NCBI GenBank assembly: GCA_027082895.1
Contig: JALWTJ010000112.1
Span: 1-27,641, forward strand
DNA from: Hyphomicrobiales bacterium
GTDB taxonomy: Bacteria; Pseudomonadota; Alphaproteobacteria; Rhizobiales; Devosiaceae
Length of the DNA: 27,641 nucleotides
Direction: 5' to 3'
This document shows, piece after piece, positions 1 through 7,060 of the stretch (the first letter of the stretch is position 1; every line of letters starts with the position of its first letter). The position numbers and the translations under genes were made by a program. The notes beneath the pieces were generated by a model. The model saw only the letters and a list, made by a program, of their open reading frames with translations, had not been told where the DNA came from and ran no database searches.

Positions 1-277
1 GATTGAGTCGCATCGGGACCGAGGGCTGGCCCACCTTTCCGCGCACGGGCTTGTCCCGCACCAGCAGCTGTTCCTTTTCCAGCGACCGCATGATGACGGT
101 GGCCGTCTGGGCGGAAAACCCGGCAATGCGGGCGATCTGTGCCTTGGAAAGGGATCCGTTGCGCCGGATGAGGGACAGAACCAGCCGTTCATTGTGATCC
201 CGCACGCGGGCCTGGTTCGATCCGCCGCGCAGGGACATGGGGTCGTCCGGTTTCCCCGATGTTTGCCACTTGGTCAA
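1..277 (-). CDS. ROK-family transcriptional repressor, N-terminal part (runs off the window)
   Basis: Only the first ~90 codons lie in the window. They contain a winged helix-turn-helix of the ROK/NagC/XylR type: a region reading SLRGGSNQARVRDHNERLVL, then LSKAQIARIAGFSAQTATVIMRSL (recognition helix), then a basic wing ending GKVGQPSVPM. The sugar-binding ROK half is outside. I start it at TTG (277-275) because GGGGAG lies about six bases upstream; an ATG at 238-236 is the alternative and would still keep the whole HTH. It is divergent from the fructose-type ABC operon, with which it shares a promoter region holding a 33-bp near-palindrome. ROK repressors beside sugar ABC operons usually repress them until the sugar or its phosphate binds, so a FrcR-like role is the natural inference. 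Confidence 0.85.
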   Translation of the reverse strand, partial: MTKWQTSGKPDDPMSLRGGSNQARVRDHNERLVLSLIRRNGSLSKAQIARIAGFSAQTATVIMRSLEKEQLLVRDKPVRGKVGQPSVPMRLN

Positions 278-298
278 TCCGTACTCCCCTGGTTGCCG

Positions 299-327
299 GA
301 TGGATATGCCACGGTTGCCAGTGTCAA
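299..327 (-). promoter_or_regulatory. Possible promoter of the ROK regulator
   Basis: On the minus strand a perfect TTGACA (327-322) is followed by only weak -10 candidates (TCCATC or TATCCA at about 299-306), about 22-28 bases before the TTG start. It lies six bases outside the 33-bp near-palindrome, so a repressor bound there could affect both directions. The -10 is poor and the call is tentative. Confidence 0.35.
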
Positions 328-332
328 CCAAG

Positions 333-365
333 TCAATTGATAAATCAATCTGATTTATTTATTGA
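333..365. promoter_or_regulatory. 33-bp near-palindromic operator between ROK gene and frc operon
   Basis: Arms TCAATTGATAAATCA (333-347) and TGATTTATTTATTGA (351-365) are inverted repeats matching at 13 of 15 positions, with a 3-bp ATC spacer. The element is strikingly A+T rich in GC-rich surroundings. The right arm overlaps a perfect TTGACA box (362-367) reading towards frcB, which is where a repressor would block polymerase. Size and symmetry suit a dimeric ROK repressor, most simply the adjacent one. Confidence 0.7.
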
Positions 366-390
366 CAGGCGACCGGATTTGGTGTGCCAT
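362..390 (+). promoter_or_regulatory. Probable sigma70 promoter of the frc operon
   Basis: TTGACA at 362-367, a 17-base spacer and TGCCAT at 385-390 (three of six consensus -10 bases). The -35 overlaps the operator arm. A start near position 397 would leave a leader of about 85 bases before the frcB ATG. The -35 is strong and the -10 weak, as is common in alphaproteobacteria. Confidence 0.5.
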
Positions 391-481
391 GGCCCCGGTC
401 TGTTCGGGGCCCTGTCGGCCCCGTGGATGTCGTGCGGGTCATTTCGACTCGTGGATTCACTTACGTTCTTGGGAGGAACCA

Positions 482-1507
482 ATGTCGTTACGAAACAAGA
501 TTCTGGGTGCCGCCGCCATTTCGGTCGTTGCCGCCCTTTCCGCATCCCCGGCCTTTGCCGTGGGCGCATGCCTGATCACCAAGACGGACACCAATCCGTT
601 TTTCGTCAAGATGAAGGAAGGGGCTCTGGCCAAGGCCCAGGAACTGGGGATCGAACTGTCCACTTTTGCCGGCAAGGTTGATGGGGACCATGAAAGCCAG
701 GTTGCCGCAGTTGAAACCTGTATTGCCTCTGGTGCCAGCGGCATTCTGATCGCCGCTTCGGACACCAAGGCCATTGTCGAACCGCTGGCCGTTGCCCGTG
801 ATGCCGGTCTTCTGGTCATTGCCCTGGACACGCCCCTTGATCCGATCGATGCGGCGGATGCCACCTTTGCCACCGACAATTTCGAGGCCGGCCGTCTGAT
901 CGGTGCCTGGGCCGCGGCAAGGCTGGGGGACGCAGCCAAGGACGCCAAGATCGCCATGCTCGATCTGAACGAGAGCCAGCCAACCGTTGGCGTATTGCGT
1001 GACCAGGGCTTCCTGACCGGTTTTGGCATTGATGTGGGCGACGTCTCCAAGTGGGGGGACGAAACCGATCCCCGCATTGTCGGACACGCCGTGACCTCGG
1101 GCAACAATGAAGGCGGGCGCACCGCCATGGAAGGCCTGTTGCTCAAGGAACCGGGCATCAACGTGGTCTATACCATCAACGAGCCGGCCGCCGATGGGGC
1201 CTTCGAGACCCTTCAGGCCTTCGGCGTGGATACCTCCAAGGTGTTGATCGTTTCGGTGGACGGCGGGTGCCCGGGTATTGACAGCGTGGCCAGCGGCGCC
1301 ATCGGGGCAACGTCCCAGCAATATCCGCTGCTGATGGCCTCCAAGGGTATCGAGGCCATTGCCGCCTGGGCTGCCGATGGTACCAAGCCGGAAAATTCGC
1401 CGGGACTGGACTTCTTCAATACCGGCGTCAACCTGGTGACGGACCATCCGGTTGACGGGGTGCCCTCCATCCCGGTTTCCGAAGGCAAGGACCGTTGCTG
1501 GGGCTGA
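482..1507 (+). CDS. frcB: Fructose-type sugar ABC transporter, periplasmic binding protein
   Basis: Class-I (ribose/fructose type) sugar-binding protein of 341 residues. Residues 1-24 form a signal peptide ending ASPAFA, followed by mature sequence VGACLITKTDTNPFFVKMKE. Stretches such as GILIAASDTKAIV, ALDTPLDPIDAADATFATDN, VVYTINEPAADGAFE and VSVDGGCPGIDSV closely match what I recall of Sinorhizobium FrcB, which binds fructose and, less well, mannose and ribose. The start at ATG 482 is preceded by GGGAGGAA; an in-frame ATG at 362 would put 40 implausible residues before the signal peptide and overlap the promoter. It is the first gene of a binding protein-permease-ATPase operon. A stem-loop separates it from frcC, probably so that binding protein is made in excess. 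Fructose as ligand is inferred from similarity. Confidence 0.92.
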   Translation: MSLRNKILGAAAISVVAALSASPAFAVGACLITKTDTNPFFVKMKEGALAKAQELGIELSTFAGKVDGDHESQVAAVETCIASGASGILIAASDTKAIVEPLAVARDAGLLVIALDTPLDPIDAADATFATDNFEAGRLIGAWAAARLGDAAKDAKIAMLDLNESQPTVGVLRDQGFLTGFGIDVGDVSKWGDETDPRIVGHAVTSGNNEGGRTAMEGLLLKEPGINVVYTINEPAADGAFETLQAFGVDTSKVLIVSVDGGCPGIDSVASGAIGATSQQYPLLMASKGIEAIAAWAADGTKPENSPGLDFFNTGVNLVTDHPVDGVPSIPVSEGKDRCWG

Positions 1508-1557
1508 CCTGACAGATTTTCCTCGCCGGAAGTGAGGGAAAGTGAAAAATGATGTTT

Positions 1558-1581
1558 GGGGCGGTCTTGACGGATCGCCCC
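1558..1581 (+). promoter_or_regulatory. Intercistronic stem-loop between frcB and frcC
   Basis: GGGGCGGTC (1558-1566) pairs with GATCGCCCC (1573-1581) around a 6-base loop TTGACG, giving nine pairs. One is a G-U wobble (1564/1575) that exists only in plus-strand RNA; the opposite strand would have a C-A mismatch. No T tract follows, so it is unlikely to be a full terminator. It probably stabilises the frcB message or attenuates into frcC. Confidence 0.6.
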
Positions 1582-1652
1582 GAATTTCACCTAACTGGAC
1601 ATCGGGGGGAAGCAGATCCCTCTCCACGTCGTTGATTGTCAGGGCTTCGGGA

Positions 1653-2711
1653 ATGACATCTCAGAATTTTGAACAGCAGCTTGACCTGAGTGACACCCAG
1701 GTCGCCGAATTTGAGCATCACAGTTTGAACACACTGGGCAAGTTCCAGCATTTTCTGCATGGAAATCCGGCCATGATCCCCGTGATCATACTCCTGTTGT
1801 CCATAGCCGCCTTCGGCGTGGTTGCCGGGGGCAAGTTCTTCTCCCTGTTCAACCTGTCCCTGATCATGCAGCAGGTGGGGATCGTGGGCATACTGGCCTC
1901 GGCCCAGACCCTGATCATCCTGACGGCAGGCATTGACCTGTCCGTTGCCGCCATCATGGTGCTTTCCTATGTGGTCATGGGAAAGCTCGCCGTCCATATG
2001 GGTATCTATCCGCCTCTTGCCATTGCCGCAGGCATTGTTGTTGCCGTGGCAGCGGGCACCCTCAACGGCCTCCTGGTGTCCCGGGTCAAGCTGCCCCCTT
2101 TCATCGTGACCCTGGGAACCTGGCGCATATTTCTGGCCATCGTGTTTCTTTACACCGGATCGGAATCCATCCGCGGGCAGGACATCAACGCCACCGCTCC
2201 GCTGCTCCGGTTCTTCGGGCAGCGGGTCAATCTGGGTGGCGCCGTCTTCACCTATGGCGTGTTCCTGATGATCGCCATCTTCGTCGTGGTCTGGTACCTG
2301 CTCAACCGCACCGCCTGGGGACGCCACGTCTATGCGGTGGGCGATGATCAGGAAGCAGCAGAACTGTCCGGCATCCGTACCGGCCGCTTGCTGCTCAGTG
2401 TCTATGCCATGGCCGGACTGATCTGCGGACTGGGGGCCTGGGCGGCCATCGGTCGGGTCGGGTCCGTGTCCCCATCCAGCTTTGCCGATGCCAATCTGAA
2501 CTCCATTACCGCCGTCGTGATCGGGGGCACTTCCCTTTTCGGCGGTCGGGGCGCCATTTTCGGCTCTCTGTTCGGCGCCCTGATCGTGGGAGTATTTTCC
2601 TCCGGCCTCAAACTGGCCGGAGCCGATCCCCAGTGGGAGCTTTTTGCCATCGGCTGCCTGATTATCGCCGCCGTGGCGCTGGACCAATGGATCAGGAGGG
2701 TTGCCGCATGA
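1653..2711 (+). CDS. frcC: Fructose-type sugar ABC transporter, permease
   Basis: Inner-membrane permease of the RbsC/FrcC (BPD_transp_2) family, 352 residues. A short cytoplasmic N-terminus is followed by many hydrophobic segments including IVGILASAQTLIILTAGIDLSV, a hallmark of this family, and AVVIGGTSLFGGRGAIFGS, the conserved loop near the C-terminus. Sequence such as YAVGDDQEAAELSGI and the ending DQWIRRVAA match FrcC as I recall it. I choose ATG 1653, with AGGG eight bases upstream; the earlier ATG at 1542 adds 37 residues of unlikely composition that include the intercistronic hairpin. It overlaps frcA by four bases (ATGA), indicating coupled translation. Two FrcC subunits would form the channel for the sugar delivered by FrcB. 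Confidence 0.92.
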   Translation: MTSQNFEQQLDLSDTQVAEFEHHSLNTLGKFQHFLHGNPAMIPVIILLLSIAAFGVVAGGKFFSLFNLSLIMQQVGIVGILASAQTLIILTAGIDLSVAAIMVLSYVVMGKLAVHMGIYPPLAIAAGIVVAVAAGTLNGLLVSRVKLPPFIVTLGTWRIFLAIVFLYTGSESIRGQDINATAPLLRFFGQRVNLGGAVFTYGVFLMIAIFVVVWYLLNRTAWGRHVYAVGDDQEAAELSGIRTGRLLLSVYAMAGLICGLGAWAAIGRVGSVSPSSFADANLNSITAVVIGGTSLFGGRGAIFGSLFGALIVGVFSSGLKLAGADPQWELFAIGCLIIAAVALDQWIRRVAA

Positions 2712-3505
2712 TTACGCCCGATTACACCGCCCGCCCGATACTTTCCGCCCGTAACCTGATGAAGAAATACGGACGGGTCGTTGCATTGGACAATGCCGAT
2801 TTCGAACTTTATCCGGGGGAAATCCTCGGGGTCATCGGCGACAATGGTGCAGGCAAGTCCACCATGATCAAGGTTCTTTCCGGCGCGGTCCAGCCCGATT
2901 CCGGTGAAATCATGCTGGAAGGGAAACCCGTATCCTTTTCCAATCCGTTGCAGGCCCGCGAACAGGGCATAGAAACGGTTTATCAGACCCTGGCCCTGTC
3001 CCCCGCTATGTCCATCTCCGCCAACATGTTCCTTGGCCGGGAAATGCGCCAGAAGGGGTTCCTTGGCAAATATTTCCGCAAGCTGGACCGCAAGGGCATG
3101 GACACCATCGCCCGGGACAAGCTGTCCGAACTGGGGCTGATGACCATTCAGAATATCGGGCAGGCTGTGGAAACCCTGTCCGGCGGCCAGCGCCAGGGGG
3201 TTGCGGTGGCCCGGGCCACTGCCTTCGGCTCCAAGGTCGTGATCATGGATGAACCCACCGCGGCACTGGGTGTCAAGGAAAGCCGGCGGGTGCTGGAACT
3301 GATTCTGGAGGTGCGCAACCGGGGCATTCCCATCGTGCTGATTTCCCACAACATGCCCCATGTGTTCGAGGTTGCGGACCGCATCCATGTCCATCGTCTG
3401 GGCCGGCGGCTGACGGTTCTGGACCCCAGGGAACATTCCATGTCCGACGCGGTGGCTTTCATGACCGGAGCAAAAAAGCCCCCCGAAGAGGAAGCGGCAG
3501 CCTGA
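2708..3505 (+). CDS. frcA: Fructose-type sugar ABC transporter, ATP-binding protein
   Basis: ABC ATPase of 265 residues with one nucleotide-binding domain, unlike the duplicated ~500-residue RbsA type; this single-domain form is typical of FrcA. Walker A is GDNGAGKSTM, the Q-loop region ETVYQTLALSP, the signature LSGGQRQGVAVARA, Walker B VVIMDEPTAALG and the switch histidine lies in LISHNMPHVF. The tail GAKKPPEEEAAA also resembles rhizobial FrcA. AGGAGG precedes the ATG, which overlaps the frcC stop by four bases. It powers fructose-type uptake. No fructokinase (frcK) follows, unlike the S. meliloti operon, so the sugar kinase must be elsewhere. Confidence 0.92.
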   Translation: MITPDYTARPILSARNLMKKYGRVVALDNADFELYPGEILGVIGDNGAGKSTMIKVLSGAVQPDSGEIMLEGKPVSFSNPLQAREQGIETVYQTLALSPAMSISANMFLGREMRQKGFLGKYFRKLDRKGMDTIARDKLSELGLMTIQNIGQAVETLSGGQRQGVAVARATAFGSKVVIMDEPTAALGVKESRRVLELILEVRNRGIPIVLISHNMPHVFEVADRIHVHRLGRRLTVLDPREHSMSDAVAFMTGAKKPPEEEAAA

Positions 3506-3555
3506 GGCTGTCATGTTCGGGGCAAGGCCAACCTGCCCATCGTCAAATGGAGCAA

Positions 3556-3581
3556 CACCGCAATTTCCGTGAATCGCGGTG
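3556..3581. terminator. Possible shared terminator between frcA and the convergent small gene
   Basis: CACCGC (3556-3561) pairs with GCGGTG (3576-3581), extended after one mismatch by four inner pairs to a CCGT loop. On the plus strand a T-containing but not pure T stretch (CGTGTTTGTG) follows. It lies between convergent genes ending at 3505 and 3605 and could serve both. Weak as an intrinsic terminator. Confidence 0.4.
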
Positions 3582-3604
3582 CGTGTTTGTGTGGTCGGGA
3601 AGAA

Positions 3605-4018
3605 TCAGCACTCAACGTGCAGGGGAACCCAGGGGCTGGATACGTCCGAGTGGGGCGTGACCACATGATATTTCATGTCCAGCGACGAGCCGACAAGCAT
3701 GGTATCGCTCCAGGTGCCCATGGTGACGCCATTGTTGCCCTTGACGGTTTCGACCATGAAGGGGCCGAGCACCGTTCCGTTGCTGGCAACAACCAGGATG
3801 GGAAATGTGGAAGGCTTGTTTGAAAACACCCAGGCGGTCAGCTTGGCGTTGCCCGGGCACACGTTGCCCGCGGGAGGCTGAACACCCAGTTGAATGCGCG
3901 TGACCCGGGGTTTGGGTGCGCCACCCCCTTGAAGGTCAAGCCCGGCGGCTTCTGCCATGCCGGCAGTGGTGGTGACAAGAATGGCAGCGGTAGTAACGGA
4001 TGCGAGCAGTTTGGACAT
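3605..4018 (-). CDS. Small secreted protein of unknown function
   Basis: 137 residues, no family recognised. Residues 1-24 are a good signal peptide (MSKLLASVTTAAILVTTTAG, then MAEA), so the product should be periplasmic or secreted. The mature part is about 113 residues, beta-rich by eye (alternating hydrophobics in KLTAWVFSNK, FPILVVASNG, MKYHVVTPHS), with exactly two cysteines: C54 in GNVCPG and C137, the last residue. They could form a disulfide closing the fold. The ATG at 4018 has GGAGGG eight bases upstream; an earlier ATG at 4156 would put the signal peptide internally. It lies downstream of the spondin-like gene on the same strand, separated by a strong hairpin and about 190 bases, and may share its control by the facing two-component system. 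Confidence 0.75.
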   Translation of the reverse strand: MSKLLASVTTAAILVTTTAGMAEAAGLDLQGGGAPKPRVTRIQLGVQPPAGNVCPGNAKLTAWVFSNKPSTFPILVVASNGTVLGPFMVETVKGNNGVTMGTWSDTMLVGSSLDMKYHVVTPHSDVSSPWVPLHVEC

Positions 4019-4123
4019 TTGGGGTCCCTCCAGGGAATTTTCGATGACCGGATGATGGCAGACGCTCGTTGAACACATTCTGAAATCCCCGTTCACTTCC
4101 TGTTCAGGATCCCGGAAAGGAAA

Positions 4124-4153
4124 CCGCACCCCTTCAGGCAGGAAGGGGTGCGG
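4124..4153 (-). terminator. Strong hairpin terminator after the spondin-like gene
   Basis: A perfect 12-bp stem, CCGCACCCCTTC (4124-4135) with GAAGGGGTGCGG (4142-4153), with a 6-base loop; an outer pairing of CCGGAAA (4112-4118) with TTTCCGG (4163-4169) can extend it. On the minus strand it is followed by TTTCCTTTCC, a broken T tract. It sits about 50 bases past the stop of the spondin-like gene and well before the small secreted gene, as a terminator should. Confidence 0.65.
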
Positions 4154-4205
4154 CATCTTCAGTTTCCGGATGAGCGTGAAAAGGCAGGTATCCGGACCTG
4201 AATGC

Positions 4206-4877
4206 CTACATGTTGTCCATCAACTCGATCTTGATGGTTCCCCAGCCCATGCCATCCACGCTGGTGATGGTCTTGGTGCCTTCATCGTGGCCGATATCAT
4301 AACGGGAGAATTCGGCCTTGATGCCGTGATCCCCCATCATGGTGTCATTGCCCATGTTGTCGTCCTTCATGGTGTCATTGCCCATGGAGTCATCCTTCAT
4401 GGTATCGCTGCCCATGGAGTCATCCTTCATGGTGTCGCCGCCCATGGAGTCGCCCATCAGGCCCGACAGGTCGACAACGGCGGTCAGGTAATTGTCCGGC
4501 ACCTCGGTGGGCGCAACCATGGCAAGGAAGCGCAGCATCTGCACCTTGGTGTCCAGCTGGAAGGTAACGGACTTGCCCGGAGCCAGCAGAACCCCCGGAG
4601 GGCCATCTTCCCCGTGAACGACCGAGGCATCGGTGCCGATACGAGCCACCAGCTTGGCCGGATCACCGGTCAGGATCTGCTCCTCGGCTTCCCGGGTCAC
4701 ATAGTGGCCGCGAAAGATATCCCGGTCATGGGCGGTGGCCACGATCACGATGGGCGCGATCAGTTCACTGTCCATGTGGTTGGTGATGGTGATCTTGTAG
4801 GAAGCGGCAAGGCTTGCAGAGGCGCTCAACAGGGTGAAGGCGGAAATGGCGCCGGCGGTCAAAAGTGTCTTTTTCAT
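4206..4877 (-). CDS. Secreted spondin-like domain protein with Met/Asp-rich repeats
   Basis: 223 residues. Residues 1-25 are a signal peptide. Residues 26-138 resemble bacterial spondin_N-like proteins: an initial strand YKITITNHMDSELIAPIVIV, a central LLAPGKSVTFQLDT and a hydrophobic FLAMVAPTEVPDNYLTAV. Residues about 140-183 are tandem decapeptides of the form DSMGxDTMKD, recalling the MxKDx pentapeptide-repeat proteins. The end (YDIGHDEGTKT and on) looks like the C-terminal part of the same domain, so the repeat may be an insertion. I start at ATG 4877, with GAGGAC upstream; an ATG at 5048 would run through the regulatory region. The function is unknown; acidic, Met-rich repeats could bind metal ions. 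It faces a two-component system that may control it. Confidence 0.75.
   Translation of the reverse strand: MKKTLLTAGAISAFTLLSASASLAASYKITITNHMDSELIAPIVIVATAHDRDIFRGHYVTREAEEQILTGDPAKLVARIGTDASVVHGEDGPPGVLLAPGKSVTFQLDTKVQMLRFLAMVAPTEVPDNYLTAVVDLSGLMGDSMGGDTMKDDSMGSDTMKDDSMGNDTMKDDNMGNDTMMGDHGIKAEFSRYDIGHDEGTKTITSVDGMGWGTIKIELMDNM
4341..4460 (-). repeat. Four in-frame 30-bp tandem repeats
   Basis: Units at 4341-4370, 4371-4400, 4401-4430 and 4431-4460 align without gaps. The middle two are nearly identical and the last diverges most. Being a multiple of three, copy-number change would lengthen or shorten the protein by ten residues without a frameshift. Confidence 0.9.
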
Positions 4878-4945
4878 GATTGTCCTCAAGTTTGTTGGTG
4901 TGCATGCACGCATTGTGATTTTTGCGTTTGGTGCATGCCCGACAG

Positions 4946-5059
4946 CTAACCCCCGTGTGCTTTGGAGGCGTAAGCGGGGGGTTAGGATTTGGTTAGGAAG
5001 CAACACAAGCCTGTGAAAGCCTGTTTTTTTGGGGATTTTTTCACGCATTACGGGCTAAC
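4946..5059. promoter_or_regulatory. Regulatory region with 11-bp-spaced direct repeats, probable response-regulator site
   Basis: GGTTAGGA occurs at 4980-4987 and 4991-4998, a period of 11 bases, about one helical turn, as OmpR/PhoB-type regulators prefer. The inverted form CTAACCCCCG at 4946-4955 pairs with CGGGGGGTTAG at 4975-4985, and another GCTAAC lies at 5054-5059. The region separates the spondin-like gene from the two-component operon. Binding by the neighbouring regulator is inferred. Confidence 0.55.
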
Positions 5060-5117
5060 ATGTGTACCGCGTTCTCCACCGGAGGGCCGATAGATATTCT
5101 TTGGGAAACACGTTTTG

Positions 5118-5909
5118 ATGCATTCGGACTCTGGATATCCTGACCCCGATCGCCAGCCGGAAAGAAAGATCCTGGTGGCCGAGGATGACGATAATATCCG
5201 CAATCTGCTCGCCTCCTACCTGTCGGTGAGCGGATTTGCCACCGTGCCCGTTGCCACCGGGTCCGCTGCCATGCGCAGCCTGGAAAGGGAAAGGTTCGAT
5301 CTGGCCGTGCTCGACATCATGCTGCCGGATGTGAACGGCCTGGACATTTGCACCCGGGTGCGCGAGCACCACAACATGCCCATCCTGATGCTGACGGCCC
5401 TTGGAGAAGAACGGGACCGCATCCGCGGCTTCGAAGTGGGGGCCGATGACTACCTGGTCAAGCCGTTCTCCCCCCGTGAACTGGTGGCCCGGGTCAAGGC
5501 CATCCTGCGCCGCACCGCCCCGGGGGATGGGGATGCCCGCCTGCCGGCCGGAGATTCTCCCCCCGGTTCCGCGCCCTATCCCATTCGCGTGGATATGGAA
5601 TGCAAGAGCGTTCACTATCTGGACCGGGAGCTGGAGCTGACCCGCTACGAATTCAAGATCCTGTCCGCCCTCGTGCGACGCCCCGGTGTCGTCTTTTCCC
5701 GCGACGAACTGCTTGATCTGCTCTATCCCACCGGCGTCAGCGTGGTGCCCAAGGCCGTGGACGTGCATATCCACAACCTGCGCACCAAGCTGGGCAAGGA
5801 AGGTGCAAAGCTGATCCAGACCGTGCGCAGTTTCGGTTACCGGGCCGCAAAGGTGGACCCTTCCGCTGCCCCGGATCAACATATCCTGCCCGGCACCCGC
5901 GATGATTGA
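5118..5909 (+). CDS. OmpR/PhoB-family response regulator
   Basis: 263 residues. Receiver domain (about 17-132): acidic pocket AEDDD, phospho-acceptor D66 in LAVLDIMLPD, T93 in MLTALG and K115 in DYLVKPFSP. The C-terminal winged helix (about 158-248) has ELTRYEFKILSALVRRPGVV, the transactivation-loop segment and the recognition helix around VPKAVDVHIHNLRTKLG, ending in the wing QTVRSFGYR. The 25-residue linker is Gly/Pro-rich. ATG 5118 is directly preceded by an in-frame TTG (5115), so the start could be one codon earlier; the ribosome site (GGGAAA) is weak. It overlaps the kinase gene by eight bases. Its likely targets are the divergent secreted-protein genes and its own promoter. The stimulus is unknown. 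Confidence 0.92.
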   Translation: MHSDSGYPDPDRQPERKILVAEDDDNIRNLLASYLSVSGFATVPVATGSAAMRSLERERFDLAVLDIMLPDVNGLDICTRVREHHNMPILMLTALGEERDRIRGFEVGADDYLVKPFSPRELVARVKAILRRTAPGDGDARLPAGDSPPGSAPYPIRVDMECKSVHYLDRELELTRYEFKILSALVRRPGVVFSRDELLDLLYPTGVSVVPKAVDVHIHNLRTKLGKEGAKLIQTVRSFGYRAAKVDPSAAPDQHILPGTRDD

Positions 5910-7047
5910 CTCCCGTCCTCCCCGCAAGACCTTCCCCATCCTGCTGTTGCAACTGGTGGTGGCCAACATTCTGGTGGCCATGGCGGTGACGGGCACGCTC
6001 TATGTCCTGTTCACCCGCCTGATGGATGCCTATTTCGAACGCCTGATGCACGAGTTCGACATTTCCCCCACCAAGCTCAATTCCATGTTCACCAGCGATG
6101 TCGAACAAAGCCTGTGGTGGGGTATCGTCGTGGCTCTTGCGCTGGGGATCCTCCTGTCCTGGTTGCTGACCCGCACCCTTCTGCGCCCTATTTCCAAGAT
6201 GGTTCGTGCCACCGAAAAGATCGCCGATGGCGACCTGTCCGCCCGTGCCCCCGACCTGAAGGGGGAACTGGGCACCCTTTCCTGGCACATGAACCACATG
6301 GCCGCGGCCCTTGAATCCCAGGAGCAGGGCCGCCAGCAATTGCTGCGCGATCTCAGCCATGAATTGCGCACCCCCCTGACCAATGTTCGTGGCTATATCG
6401 AGGGCATGGAAGACGGGGTCTTTCAGCCCGGTCCCGAGGTTTTCGGCGTGCTCAATGCCGAGGTAAAACGCCTGAGCGGCCTGATCGATGATCTGAGCGA
6501 GCTTTCCCTTTCCGAGGAAGCCCCCGACCGGCAGAAGCTGGAGCCGGTCGACCTGCGGGCCCATGTGGATGCGGTTATCGCCGCCCACCGCGCCCGCATG
6601 ATCGAAGCCGGCTTCCGTATCAGGGTGCAGGAGATTGGTACGCCCACGAAAGTGATGGCGGAGCCGGGAAAGCTGCAACAGATCTTCAACAATGCCGTGG
6701 CCAACATGGTGCAATATTCCGATTGCCGTTTCGTGCCCGCCGAACAGCAGGGCCCGGCCGCCTGTGACGGTGCGGTCATTCTGGACTGGTCCAGCCCCCG
6801 GCAGGTCAAGGTCTGCTTTGAAAACTGGGCCGCCCCCATTCCCGAACAGGACATGGCCCACCTGTTCGATCGCTTCTACCGGGTGGACAAGTCCCGCTCG
6901 GGCACCGCCAGCAATGTCGGGCTGGGGCTGGCCATCATGAAGCGGTTGGTGGGCGCGCTGGGGGGGCGGGTCTGGGCCAGCCAGACCCGGGGACGTTTCC
7001 AGCTTTTCGTCGCCCTGAGCCGTACCGGCACATCGGCCCCTGCCTGA
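5902..7047 (+). CDS. Membrane sensor histidine kinase
   Basis: 381 residues. Two transmembrane segments (about 11-37 and 71-94) bound a short periplasmic loop of about 35 residues, too small for a classical sensor domain. A HAMP domain follows (about 92-145). The dimerisation/phospho-acceptor domain carries H153 in RDLSHELRTPLTNVRGY. The ATPase domain has an N-box around 261-268 (IFNNAVAN), the F-box LFDRFYRVDKSRS and the G2 box VGLGLAIMK. The G1 position, normally DxGxG, reads FENWAAPIPEQD (306-317), with Asn in place of Asp and no glycines. BaeS-like kinases also vary here, so it is probably active. It is translationally coupled to the response regulator by an 8-base overlap and ends 13 bases from the convergent LysR gene. 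Confidence 0.9.
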   Translation: MIDSRPPRKTFPILLLQLVVANILVAMAVTGTLYVLFTRLMDAYFERLMHEFDISPTKLNSMFTSDVEQSLWWGIVVALALGILLSWLLTRTLLRPISKMVRATEKIADGDLSARAPDLKGELGTLSWHMNHMAAALESQEQGRQQLLRDLSHELRTPLTNVRGYIEGMEDGVFQPGPEVFGVLNAEVKRLSGLIDDLSELSLSEEAPDRQKLEPVDLRAHVDAVIAAHRARMIEAGFRIRVQEIGTPTKVMAEPGKLQQIFNNAVANMVQYSDCRFVPAEQQGPAACDGAVILDWSSPRQVKVCFENWAAPIPEQDMAHLFDRFYRVDKSRSGTASNVGLGLAIMKRLVGALGGRVWASQTRGRFQLFVALSRTGTSAPA

Positions 7048-7060
7048 TCGCGCGGATCGT

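Noticed and set aside
362..481. Upstream in-frame ATG giving a 40-residue extension of frcB
   Set aside because: It would place residues before a good signal peptide and overlap the promoter; ATG 482 has a GGGAGGAA ribosome site.
1542..1652. Earlier ATG for frcC
   Set aside because: The added residues are unlike FrcC N-termini and would translate through the intercistronic stem-loop.
4170..4949. Plus-strand open frame rich in His-Gly-Val repeats
   Set aside because: It is the antisense of the 30-bp repeats in the spondin-like gene; no ribosome site or family similarity.
4878..5048. Extended N-terminus of the spondin-like protein from an ATG at 5048
   Set aside because: It would run through the inverted and direct repeats of the regulatory region and bury the signal peptide.
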